In this document: in pieces, positions 16,601-23,437 of the stretch | How positions within the stretch are numbered: the first letter of the stretch is position 1 | Layout of the letters: each line of letters begins with the position of its first letter | From: an uncultured Clostridia bacterium | GTDB lineage: Bacteria; Bacillota; Clostridia; Christensenellales; Pumilibacteraceae | Assembly (NCBI GenBank): GCA_947175335.1 | Contig: CAMWMF010000020.1 | Location: forward strand, 1 to 35,146 | Direction of reading: 5' to 3' | DNA length: 35,146 nt | Translations under genes and position numbers: made by a program | The notes under the pieces: generated by a model | Databases searched by the model: none | What the model was told of the DNA's origin: nothing | The model's input: only the letters and a program-made list of their open reading frames with translations

Positions 16601-18428
16601 CGTCGCTCGGCAGTCTGAAATCGGAGCGCGGCGAGAATGATATAGAGCCGATTTTTACGCCGTCGGGCATACAAGAACGCTTGAACTGCGACGCAAAAAA
16701 CCGCTTAAAGAACGTGTCGAGCGCCTTTTTTATTTGCTCGTCCGCTACGTCGTAAAACGCCGTCTTTAACAAGAATTCTATCTTTTTCCGCGTAAAACCG
16801 TAACGGCAATAATAGTACATAATAAAGTCCAAAAGGTCGTACTTGCCCAGAATGTCCTCGGTCTTTTGCGCTATATTTCCTTTGCTGTCGGCGGGCAACA
16901 GCTCGGGCGAAATGTCGGTGTTCAAAATATCTTGGAGCACTGCCTTAGCTTCGCCGCCCAAGCGCTCCGCCTCGTATGCGATAAGGTGCTTGGCAAGCGT
17001 TTTGGGCACGCCGGCGTTCACGCCGTAGGACGCCATATGATCGCCGTTGTACGTGCACCAGCCGAGCGCAAGCTCGCTCATATCGCCCGTGCCCACAACC
17101 AAGCCGTTTACTTGGTTGGCAATGTCGAACAAAGTCATGGTGCGTACGCGTGCCTGCGCGTTTTCGTACACCACGTCCGTTTTGTCATGCCCTATGTCGG
17201 CAAGATGACTGTTGACCGTATCCTTGATATCTATTACTTTGATTTTTATGCCCAGCGCGGCGCAAAGCTTTTCGGCATTGCCCTTTGTGCGCGCGGTTGT
17301 GCCGAAGCACGGCATTGTTACCGCCGTTATCTTATCCTTGCTTACCGCGTTGTTGCAAACGAGCAGCGCAAGCGCCGAATCGAGCCCGCCCGAAACGCCG
17401 AGCACAAGCGCGTTAGCCTTTGTCGCGGCAAAGCGCTTTTTAAGTCCCGCCGTCTGCATGGCGATAATAAGCTCGGCGCGGTAATTGAATTCGTCCGCGG
17501 GAATAAACGGATAACGCGGCACTTGGCGGCAAATGCGCTCGCCGTGCATTTTGTCGTCCAGCTTAAAGGTTACAAGCTCGTATTTTTTATCTGTCGGCTT
17601 TACGCCGATTTTACGGCGTTCGTACGTAATCCGTTCTACGTCTATATCGCACATTGCGTTGTCGCCGTCAAACGGGTCGCTGTCGTCCAGTATAGTACCG
17701 TTTTCGGCTATCATGTTGTGGCCCGAAAACACCACGTCAGTGGACGATTCGCCCGCGCCCGCATCCGCATAAATGTATGCGCAATGCTGTTTGCCCGACG
17801 TGCTTTTTACCAGCAGCTCGCGGTACTCGGCTTTGCCGACAACCTCGTCGGACGCCGAAAGATTGGCTATTACCGTCGCACCCGCGCGGCACATAAACGC
17901 CGACGGCGGAACATCCGCCCACATATCCTCGCAAATTTCGCAACCGAGTACAAGGTCTGGATAATTCTTACACTTGAACAAAACGTTGCCCATAGGCACG
18001 CCGTAATCGTCGCTTGTTACCACTCCGTCAAAGGCGGGCGCAAAATACCGCTTTTCGTAAAACTCGCCGTAATCGGGCAACTCGGTTTTGGGCACAATAC
18101 CCAAAATCTCTCCAGCCGACATGACGATAGCGCAGTTGTACAAATTGCCGCAATGTATAACGGGCGCACCCACAACGACTACCATATTTGCGGGCACGTC
18201 GGCGGCGATAGCTTTTACCGCCTTTTCGGTCTTTTTCATAAGCTCGCGCGTAAGAAACAAATCGGCGCACGTATAGCCGCACACGCAAAGCTCGGGAAAC
18301 ACTGCTATTTCCACGCCTGCGTCCGCGGCGCGCTTAATCAGCTCGATTATCGCCTTGCCATTGTAATCGGGATTGCCTACCTTTATTTCGGGCGTGTATG
18401 CGCCCACTCTTACCATGCCGTATTGCAT
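16593..18428 (-). CDS. nadE: Glutamine-dependent NAD+ synthetase
   Basis: The 611-residue two-domain enzyme makes NAD+ from deamido-NAD+ using ammonia released from glutamine. The N-terminal nitrilase-type glutaminase domain has its catalytic triad visible as Glu46 (FPELCVCGYT), Lys114 (VPKTELPDY) and Cys166 (GCEICEDMW). The synthetase domain has the PP-loop SGGLDS at 346-351 and later GTGDMSELALGW. Length suits the glutamine-dependent form rather than the short ammonia-dependent one. It starts 14 nt after the dnaX stop with AGAGGTAA before the ATG, so it is probably transcribed from the dnaX promoter. Confidence 0.95.
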   Translation of the reverse strand: MQYGMVRVGAYTPEIKVGNPDYNGKAIIELIKRAADAGVEIAVFPELCVCGYTCADLFLTRELMKKTEKAVKAIAADVPANMVVVVGAPVIHCGNLYNCAIVMSAGEILGIVPKTELPDYGEFYEKRYFAPAFDGVVTSDDYGVPMGNVLFKCKNYPDLVLGCEICEDMWADVPPSAFMCRAGATVIANLSASDEVVGKAEYRELLVKSTSGKQHCAYIYADAGAGESSTDVVFSGHNMIAENGTILDDSDPFDGDNAMCDIDVERITYERRKIGVKPTDKKYELVTFKLDDKMHGERICRQVPRYPFIPADEFNYRAELIIAMQTAGLKKRFAATKANALVLGVSGGLDSALALLVCNNAVSKDKITAVTMPCFGTTARTKGNAEKLCAALGIKIKVIDIKDTVNSHLADIGHDKTDVVYENAQARVRTMTLFDIANQVNGLVVGTGDMSELALGWCTYNGDHMASYGVNAGVPKTLAKHLIAYEAERLGGEAKAVLQDILNTDISPELLPADSKGNIAQKTEDILGKYDLLDFIMYYYCRYGFTRKKIEFLLKTAFYDVADEQIKKALDTFFKRFFASQFKRSCMPDGVKIGSISFSPRSDFRLPSDVE

Positions 18429-18442
18429 ATTATTTACCTCTG

Positions 18443-20206
18443 TTACTCGGCTATTATAACTCCGTCACGCGTAAACAAAACTTTTGCACGCGCTATATCC
18501 TGCTGGTACAAATCGTCCTCGGTGCGTTCTATATGGGCGCGCTTTTTTACGCCCAACGCATCAAGCGCCTGTTCCAGTACGCTCTTTACGCTCGGGTCGC
18601 CCATTGCCAAAAACACGTCGTCGGGCGAAACAAACGCTATGTATTCGTCACGCTCGCGTACAGTAACACCGTGCGACAACAGTCGCATAACGCGCGCCGA
18701 GGACGGCGCATCCGACTTGCGCAAAGTGCGCACTATTTTGCCTTGAAGCTCCAACCCCTGCTCCGCCGTAGCCTTTAAATGCCAAAACTCGCCCTCGTCG
18801 GCTGCTGCGACCTCGCTCTTGCCGACACGCGGCTTTTGAGCGGCGCGCATAGGCGCGGGCTCGGGCGGAGGTGCGTTGTATGTTTCGGGCGGGGGCTCCG
18901 GTTCGTAATCGGGTACGCTCTGCGGCGGTGCCTTCGGTTTCGGCTGCTCTGTCGGCTTAGCCTGCGCCGTCGGCTGCGCGATAGGCTTAGTCGGCGCAGT
19001 TGTCGGTTCGGTAGGATTTGCCGCAGGCTGCGATGTTATTTTATTTTTTTTTTGCTCCGCGGGAATGCCTGCGGAGTTTTCGAGCGCTGTAAGTCTGCGC
19101 AAAATATCGTCTTCTTTTTGTCCGCCGCACACCGTTTTGATGAGCGCCGTTTCCAAAAATACGCGCGGGTTGACCGAATATTTAAGCCCGCTCTCGGCGT
19201 TGCCCAGCTCGGTAAGTATGCGCGAAATTTCGGTCATGCTATACTTGTCCGCCGACTGCGCTATGTTTTGCACTGTGGCCTTGTCGGCGTTTATCAGTCC
19301 GCCCGCTACGGCCTTGTCCTTGCCAACCGACTTGCACACCAAAACGTTGCGCGTGTAGTCTATAAGCTGACGGCACACAGCCGACATGGACTTGCCGCTT
19401 TTTACGAGTTTATCGATAACGGTAAGCACGCCCGTAAGGTCGCGCGAAGCTGTGTTGTCGAACAATGCGGAAATTGCCGCGTTGTCGCCCGCGCCCGTGA
19501 GCGCAAGCACGACTTCGGGCGTAATTTCCTCTGCCGCAGAAGCGAGCGTATCGGCAACGGAAAGCGCGTCGCGCACGCTGCCTTCACCCAGCCGCGCAAT
19601 TTCCTCGGCGGCGTCGGGCGTATACTTAATGCCTTCCGCGTCGTAAATGCGCGCTATGTGCTTGGCAAGAATATCGGTGGGAACAAGCCTGAAATCGAAC
19701 CTAATGCACCGCGACAAAATTGTCTGCGGCAGCTTTTGCGGCTCGGTGGTTGCGAGTATAAATATTACGTGCTCGGGCGGCTCCTCTATAGTCTTTAACA
19801 GTGCGTTAAACGCACCGCCCGTCAGCATATGCACCTCGTCGATTATATACACTTTATATTTGCATGCGACGGGCAAGTACTTTACCTTTTCCCTAATATC
19901 GCGCGCGTCGTCCACGCCGTTGTTAGACGCGGCGTCCATTTCTATAATATCGACGTTGTCGGCAGCGAGCTTTTTGCACGCCTCGCACTCCCCGCACGGG
20001 CTGCCGTTTACGGGATGTAGGCAGTTGACCGCCCGCGCAAAAATACGCGCGCACGACGTTTTGCCCACGCCGCGACTGCCGGTAAACAGATACGCGTGTC
20101 CGATACGGTTAAGTTTAATTTGATTGGTCAGCGTGGTGACGATTGGGTCTTGCCCTATAACGTCCTCAAACCTTTGCGACCGATATTTTCTGTACAATGT
20201 AGCCAT
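18443..20206 (-). CDS. dnaX: DNA polymerase III gamma/tau subunit
   Basis: The 587-residue clamp-loader ATPase has Walker A GSRGVGKT (43-50), a zinc module with Cys62, Cys71, Cys74 and Cys77, Walker B IIDEVHML (121-128) and the SRC motif (165-167). Domains I-III end near residue 370. A Pro/Thr/Lys-rich linker and a tau-type C-terminal domain follow. At codons 385-388 the mRNA has a run of ten A residues just after a GC-rich hairpin; loss or gain of one base in that run brings a stop within three codons, giving a gamma-like protein of about 388 residues. The ATG has no ribosome binding site and starts 6 nt after the -10 box. The next gene downstream is nadE. Confidence 0.95.
   Translation of the reverse strand: MATLYRKYRSQRFEDVIGQDPIVTTLTNQIKLNRIGHAYLFTGSRGVGKTSCARIFARAVNCLHPVNGSPCGECEACKKLAADNVDIIEMDAASNNGVDDARDIREKVKYLPVACKYKVYIIDEVHMLTGGAFNALLKTIEEPPEHVIFILATTEPQKLPQTILSRCIRFDFRLVPTDILAKHIARIYDAEGIKYTPDAAEEIARLGEGSVRDALSVADTLASAAEEITPEVVLALTGAGDNAAISALFDNTASRDLTGVLTVIDKLVKSGKSMSAVCRQLIDYTRNVLVCKSVGKDKAVAGGLINADKATVQNIAQSADKYSMTEISRILTELGNAESGLKYSVNPRVFLETALIKTVCGGQKEDDILRRLTALENSAGIPAEQKKNKITSQPAANPTEPTTAPTKPIAQPTAQAKPTEQPKPKAPPQSVPDYEPEPPPETYNAPPPEPAPMRAAQKPRVGKSEVAAADEGEFWHLKATAEQGLELQGKIVRTLRKSDAPSSARVMRLLSHGVTVRERDEYIAFVSPDDVFLAMGDPSVKSVLEQALDALGVKKRAHIERTEDDLYQQDIARAKVLFTRDGVIIAE
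19044..19076 (-). promoter_or_regulatory. Candidate programmed slippage site in dnaX (hairpin plus A10)
   Basis: On the minus strand CTCCGC (19076-19071) pairs with GCGGAG (19060-19055) across a 10-nt loop. One C follows and then ten A (19053-19044). The normal frame reads CAA AAA AAA AAT AAA. One extra A gives CAA AAA AAA AAA TAA; one fewer gives CAA AAA AAA ATA AAA TAA. Confidence 0.7.
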
Positions 20207-20212
20207 ACGCTA

Positions 20213-20241
20213 AGTATAATACGAAAAGGACGGTTTGTCAA
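20213..20241 (-). promoter_or_regulatory. Promoter of dnaX, start predicted on the ATG (leaderless)
   Basis: TTGACA (20241-20236), a 17-nt spacer, TATACT (20218-20213), then 6 nt to the ATG at 20206. Between the promoter and the ATG there is no purine-rich ribosome binding site. Confidence 0.8.
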
Positions 20242-20243
20242 GA

Positions 20244-20263
20244 CAATTCGGAATTCCGAATTA
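20244..20263. repeat. AATTCGG-family repeat at the exporter 3' end
   Basis: AATTCGGAATTCCGAATTA. Read on the minus strand the final TAA of the exporter gene (20263-20261) is the first base triplet of the repeat, which then abuts the dnaX promoter. Confidence 0.75.
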
Positions 20264-21280
20264 TAATCCGAATATGCTTTGCGGCATGGCGTTTATTACC
20301 ATGCCGAGCGCGACGGAAACGACGTACATTACCGCGATTACGAGCACGGTATTTTTTACCGGCTTGTTTTGCTTGGCAAGCACGGCGTAGCCTATGCCCG
20401 CACCCACGCACAGTCCCGCAACCGCGCCGCCCAAGGACAGTCCGCCCACAACGTACAGCTCGGTTATAACGACGGACGCGGCGCAGTTGGGTATAAGCCC
20501 GACAAGTCCCGCAAGCACGGGCTGGAAATATCCCGTCGAACCTATAAACTCTGCAATGCGATTTTCGCCCACGTAATACACCGCTATGCCGAAAATCACG
20601 TTGACTATAAATATAAAGAATATTACGGTAGCGGTATGCAGTAGCGGGTGCTTTATGTACAAATCAAACACGCGCTTAGCCTTTTGCTTTTTGGTCGCGT
20701 TTTCGCCGTCCCACTCGTCCTCGTCTATGTTATGGTGGTGGCAGCCGTGTATATGTACAGCCTTTCCCTCGTCGTGGTCATGCTCGTGATTGTGGTCATG
20801 TTCATGCTCATGGTCGTGATTATGTTCGTGCTCATGCTCGTCTATATGCGCGTCGGTTGCGGCGTTTTCGGCTGCCGTAACACTACGCTTTTGCATAAGC
20901 TTTTGCGCGGCAAATGCGATATATCCGACAAGGAGTGCAAATATTATTTTGATTATTATTACGGGTAATATTTTGGTAACGCCCGCGTAGCTGGACAGCA
21001 TTATGGGCAATGCCTCGTCGCTGGTGGCTATGTACACGGCAAGGAGCGTGCCCAATGCTATTTTGCGCTTGGTGTACAGCTCGGTAGCGACCACCGAAAA
21101 TCCGCACTGCGGTACTATTCCGACCGCCGTGCCGATTAGCGGAGCAAACCCGCCGCTCATTGCCTTTTGAACTCTTACGTTTGACTTGTACTCCAAAATC
21201 TCTATAATGAAATTCATTATCAGCAAAAACGGCAGAACTTTGAGCGTATCGATAAACGCGTCTAAAAACACCTCGCCCAT
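20261..21280 (-). CDS. Putative heavy-metal/manganese exporter with His-rich loop (ArsP_2-like, 10 TM)
   Basis: The 339-residue membrane protein has two related halves. Each contains a Pro-Cys/Asn-Cys helix motif: GIVPQCGFSVVATELY (54-69) and GLIPNCAASVVITELY (261-276). This internal repeat and overall length fit the PF11449 putative 10-TM metal exporter family, often called putative manganese transporter. The central loop (about 145-184) has alternating His, Asp and Glu plus HIHGCHHH, an evident metal-binding stretch between the halves. Its ATG shares one base with the stop of the upstream ATPase-like gene (TGATG), so translation is coupled. The transported metal is not proven. No manganese riboswitch was seen upstream of the pair. 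Confidence 0.85.
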   Translation of the reverse strand: MGEVFLDAFIDTLKVLPFLLIMNFIIEILEYKSNVRVQKAMSGGFAPLIGTAVGIVPQCGFSVVATELYTKRKIALGTLLAVYIATSDEALPIMLSSYAGVTKILPVIIIKIIFALLVGYIAFAAQKLMQKRSVTAAENAATDAHIDEHEHEHNHDHEHEHDHNHEHDHDEGKAVHIHGCHHHNIDEDEWDGENATKKQKAKRVFDLYIKHPLLHTATVIFFIFIVNVIFGIAVYYVGENRIAEFIGSTGYFQPVLAGLVGLIPNCAASVVITELYVVGGLSLGGAVAGLCVGAGIGYAVLAKQNKPVKNTVLVIAVMYVVSVALGMVINAMPQSIFGL

Positions 21281-22407
21281 CAGTCACACCTCTTTTGCGC
21301 ATACGTACATTCTATAAGATCGGCTATTTGCTTTGCCGCTCTAGGACTGCGCCCGCCTTTTTTGCGTGCGGCAAGCTCGGCGACCGAGCCGTATTCGTCA
21401 CGCCACTTTATGGCACGCGACCTTAGTATTTGCTTTAATATATCGACAAAGCCGTCGCTGTCCGGGCTTAAGTACGTGACAACAAGCCCGAACCTATCGA
21501 ACAAGGCTAGCTCGGACTGACTGTACGAAAGCGCGTCCCGTCTTTCGCCGTCGCGGGCGCGGTCGATTGTGCAGTACACCAAATAATTATCGGGCGCGTC
21601 GTCCAGCACTCTGTCGATAGCGGCACGGTTAGCTTGCCACGCGTCAACGTCCACCGCGTCGGCAAAGATGATAAACCTTTGTTTGAGCCCGCGTATTTTT
21701 TTGACAAGCTCTTGTAGCTCGGATATGTCGGCTATCTCTATCAGTTTCAGCCTGCCGCTAAACTCGCCCGCCACCGCGCGCACCGTAGCCGACTTGCCCA
21801 TGCCGCGTTCGCCGTACAGCAGCGTGTGGAATGCGGGTAAACCGTCCACAAAGCTTTTTGTGTTTTTTTCTATCTCGTATTTTTCCTCTATGTAACCTTT
21901 TAGGTCGGACAGTCTTTCGCTTCGCGCCGCCGCAGCCTTAAACGCACCGTCGCGGTACACAAAGCTATCCCCGCCGCTCAATACCCCGCAGCCGTTATTT
22001 GCGTACGCTTGCAGCAGCCCGTCGTAAGTGACGGCAAACCCGCCGAACCCGAACTGCGGAAAGAACGGTGCATCGCCGCTGAACTCGCTCGGCTTGACAA
22101 GCGACAGCTGCTTAAAGGTGAGCAGCTCGTTTTGCACTTGCGCTTTTATTTTGGGCGAAATGCGCTCGCCCCTTGCCGCCGCGCGGCTGAACGGATTGTC
22201 GTCGGCAAGCACAAGCTTTTTTATCCACTCGCCCGTGCTGTCGCAGTCGCTATCCGCAACGGCACGAAAAACCTCCGCCGCAGATTGTACGCGGTGGGAC
22301 GAATCGGTTGCGGCAATCAGCTCGGCAAGCGGCCTTGCCGCAGCCGCCACAGCCGAATATACCGACACCGATTTGTATTGCAAATAAAGCTTATGCATAT
22401 TGTCCAT
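21280..22407 (-). CDS. AAA-like ATPase, DUF815 family
   Basis: The protein has a P-loop GERGMGKS about residue 204-211 of the longest frame, a Walker B-like strand RFIIFADAVD (249-258) and SELALFDRFGLVV, the SLSDRFGL-type motif of DUF815 ATPases. Residues 1-190 form a helical N-terminal region with no match that I can name. The longest frame begins at ATG 22422, but that codon touches the -10 box and would lie upstream of the transcript start, so I prefer ATG 22407 (ATG 22398 is also possible). No ribosome binding site is visible for any of them. The stop overlaps the exporter start. Joint action, such as regulation or assembly of the exporter, is inference. Confidence 0.8.
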   Translation of the reverse strand: MDNMHKLYLQYKSVSVYSAVAAAARPLAELIAATDSSHRVQSAAEVFRAVADSDCDSTGEWIKKLVLADDNPFSRAAARGERISPKIKAQVQNELLTFKQLSLVKPSEFSGDAPFFPQFGFGGFAVTYDGLLQAYANNGCGVLSGGDSFVYRDGAFKAAAARSERLSDLKGYIEEKYEIEKNTKSFVDGLPAFHTLLYGERGMGKSATVRAVAGEFSGRLKLIEIADISELQELVKKIRGLKQRFIIFADAVDVDAWQANRAAIDRVLDDAPDNYLVYCTIDRARDGERRDALSYSQSELALFDRFGLVVTYLSPDSDGFVDILKQILRSRAIKWRDEYGSVAELAARKKGGRSPRAAKQIADLIECTYAQKRCD

Positions 22408-22422
22408 AATATAGTCAGCCAT

Positions 22423-22451
22423 AGTGTACTACTTGTTTGCGAATTTGTCAA
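22423..22451 (-). promoter_or_regulatory. Promoter of the ATPase-exporter operon
   Basis: TTGACA (22451-22446), a 17-nt spacer and TACACT (22428-22423) on the minus strand. The -35 region lies in the left arm of an inverted repeat shared with the divergent promoter at 22498. Confidence 0.75.
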
Positions 22452-22513
22452 CAAAGGTAAAACACGCAAAATCACTTTCGACAAACCTTATCCCCGTTTG
22501 ACAAAATTCGCAA
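22437..22513. promoter_or_regulatory. Inverted repeat spanning the -35 boxes of two divergent promoters
   Basis: Left arm TTGCGAATTTGTCAAC (22437-22452) is almost the reverse complement of right arm GTTTGACAAAATTCGCAA (22496-22513). The arms differ by two single-base insertions. Each arm contains TTGACA and the first bases of the spacer. A shared operator would explain the match. Confidence 0.55.
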
Positions 22514-22526
22514 TATAATATACAAT
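22498..22526 (+). promoter_or_regulatory. Promoter of the AlkZ-related gene, start predicted on the ATG (leaderless)
   Basis: TTGACA (22498-22503), a 17-nt spacer, TACAAT (22521-22526), then 6 nt to the ATG at 22533. A better-looking TATAAT at 22514-22519 would leave only a 10-nt spacer, so it is less likely. No ribosome binding site lies before the ATG. Confidence 0.75.
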
Positions 22527-22532
22527 ATTTGT

Positions 22533-23138
22533 ATGGAAAGAATATTCACTGTTGACGATATAATAGACTGCGTAAACGAGTACGGCATACTTCCGTTTTG
22601 GGCGGAAGACGAGTTTTCCGCGTGGCAGCTTAGCGGCGTAAGCTTTATGAAGCTGTGGAATATGCGCGAAAAAGCGATAAATTCCAAAAAGATTGCGTAC
22701 GGCAAATTTGTCAACAAAAAATCGACGTTCGTGTCGCTGGAAGCCTTCCCCTACCTGTGCGCGCTCCGTCGCGACGGATACGACTTCGATTCGCTTTCCG
22801 ACGAGGGACGTGCTCCGCGACGGGAAATAGAATTGATGAACGCCGTCGGCAACGAACCCACGCGGTCGTACAGACTGAAACAATCGCTGAACATGAAAGG
22901 TTTTGACGGCGTTGTCACCTCGCTTCAAAACAAGACATATCTGTGCCTTACCTTTGAAAAAAGCTATATGGGTACGGCAATGCTAAGCCGCCCCGAAGAC
23001 GTTTTCGGTTACGACTACGTGCGCTCGGCGTATAATCTTTCGGTCGAGGAAAACGCAGCCAAGCTTTCAGAGCTGTGCAAAGGACTGTACGAATTCGACG
23101 AAAAAACTCGATCGAAAATTCTATCGCCGGCAATTTAA
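22533..23138 (+). CDS. AlkZ-related winged-helix protein
   Basis: This 201-residue protein resembles the AlkZ-related group of Firmicutes proteins, a short relative of the AlkZ/YcaQ DNA glycosylases that unhook interstrand crosslinks. Visible features are FTVDDIIDCVNEYGILPFW at the N-terminus, then RSYRLKQSLNMKGFDGVVTSLQNKTYLCL (positions about 110-138, split here only for naming) and a C-terminal segment with EDVFGYDYVRSAY. The catalytic QxQ/QxR motif of true AlkZ is not obvious, so DNA repair activity is uncertain. It is transcribed divergently from the ATPase-exporter operon and stops before a strong two-way terminator. Its promoter predicts a leaderless mRNA. Confidence 0.65.
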   Translation: MERIFTVDDIIDCVNEYGILPFWAEDEFSAWQLSGVSFMKLWNMREKAINSKKIAYGKFVNKKSTFVSLEAFPYLCALRRDGYDFDSLSDEGRAPRREIELMNAVGNEPTRSYRLKQSLNMKGFDGVVTSLQNKTYLCLTFEKSYMGTAMLSRPEDVFGYDYVRSAYNLSVEENAAKLSELCKGLYEFDEKTRSKILSPAI

Positions 23139-23152
23139 TAAAAAAATAATCC

Positions 23153-23189
23153 CAAACAAAAAACCACCTTTCAGGTGGTTTTTTGTTTG
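23153..23189. terminator. Two-way intrinsic terminator
   Basis: A perfect 17-bp stem with arms 23153-23169 and 23173-23189 and a TTC loop; core ACCACCT / AGGTGGT, with A-rich left and T-rich right flanks. It serves the AlkZ-related gene (+) and the coiled-coil gene (-). Confidence 0.92.
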
Positions 23190-23197
23190 TTGACTTT

Positions 23198-23422
23198 TTA
23201 CAGCGTTTCGAGCTTACGGTTGAGTTTGGCAAGCTGCTCGCGTTTGAGTTCGATTTCCGCCGAATAGGTGCGGAAGAACTGCACGTCTTGCTCCTCGGGG
23301 TCCTGCTTGCTGATAAGCGCATCGATAATCGACGCCTGCGACCTGGAACGCTTGATTTCAAGCTGTTTGATTTCTTCCTCAAGCGATTTGATTTCCTTTG
23401 CAAGTTCCTTTTTGAAAGACAT
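23198..23422 (-). CDS. Small coiled-coil protein
   Basis: The 74-residue protein is nearly all charged heptads: SFKKELAKEIKSLEEEIKQL, a short break around SKQDPEEQD, then a second helix ending LKREQLAKLNRKLETL. This suggests a helical hairpin or dimeric coiled coil. There are no Cys residues, signal peptide or membrane segment. AAGGAG lies 7 nt before the ATG. The gene starts 15 nt after the stop of the large surface protein, so the two are co-transcribed. Because that protein has its own cytoplasmic coiled coil, a direct partnership is plausible but unproven. I do not recognise a family. Confidence 0.8.
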   Translation of the reverse strand: MSFKKELAKEIKSLEEEIKQLEIKRSRSQASIIDALISKQDPEEQDVQFFRTYSAEIELKREQLAKLNRKLETL

Positions 23423-23437
23423 ATTATTTCTCCTTGT

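Noticed and set aside
16866-18746. A 626-codon plus-strand frame opposite nadE
   Set aside because: nadE on the minus strand has all catalytic residues; the plus frame has no family features and arises from codon bias.
22407-22500. Manganese (yybP-ykoY) riboswitch before the exporter operon
   Set aside because: The predicted transcript begins only a few bases before the coding region, so there is no room for a riboswitch, and I saw no matching motif.
22514-22519. TATAAT as the -10 box of the AlkZ-related gene
   Set aside because: It would leave only 10 nt to the TTGACA; TACAAT seven bases downstream gives the normal 17-nt spacer.
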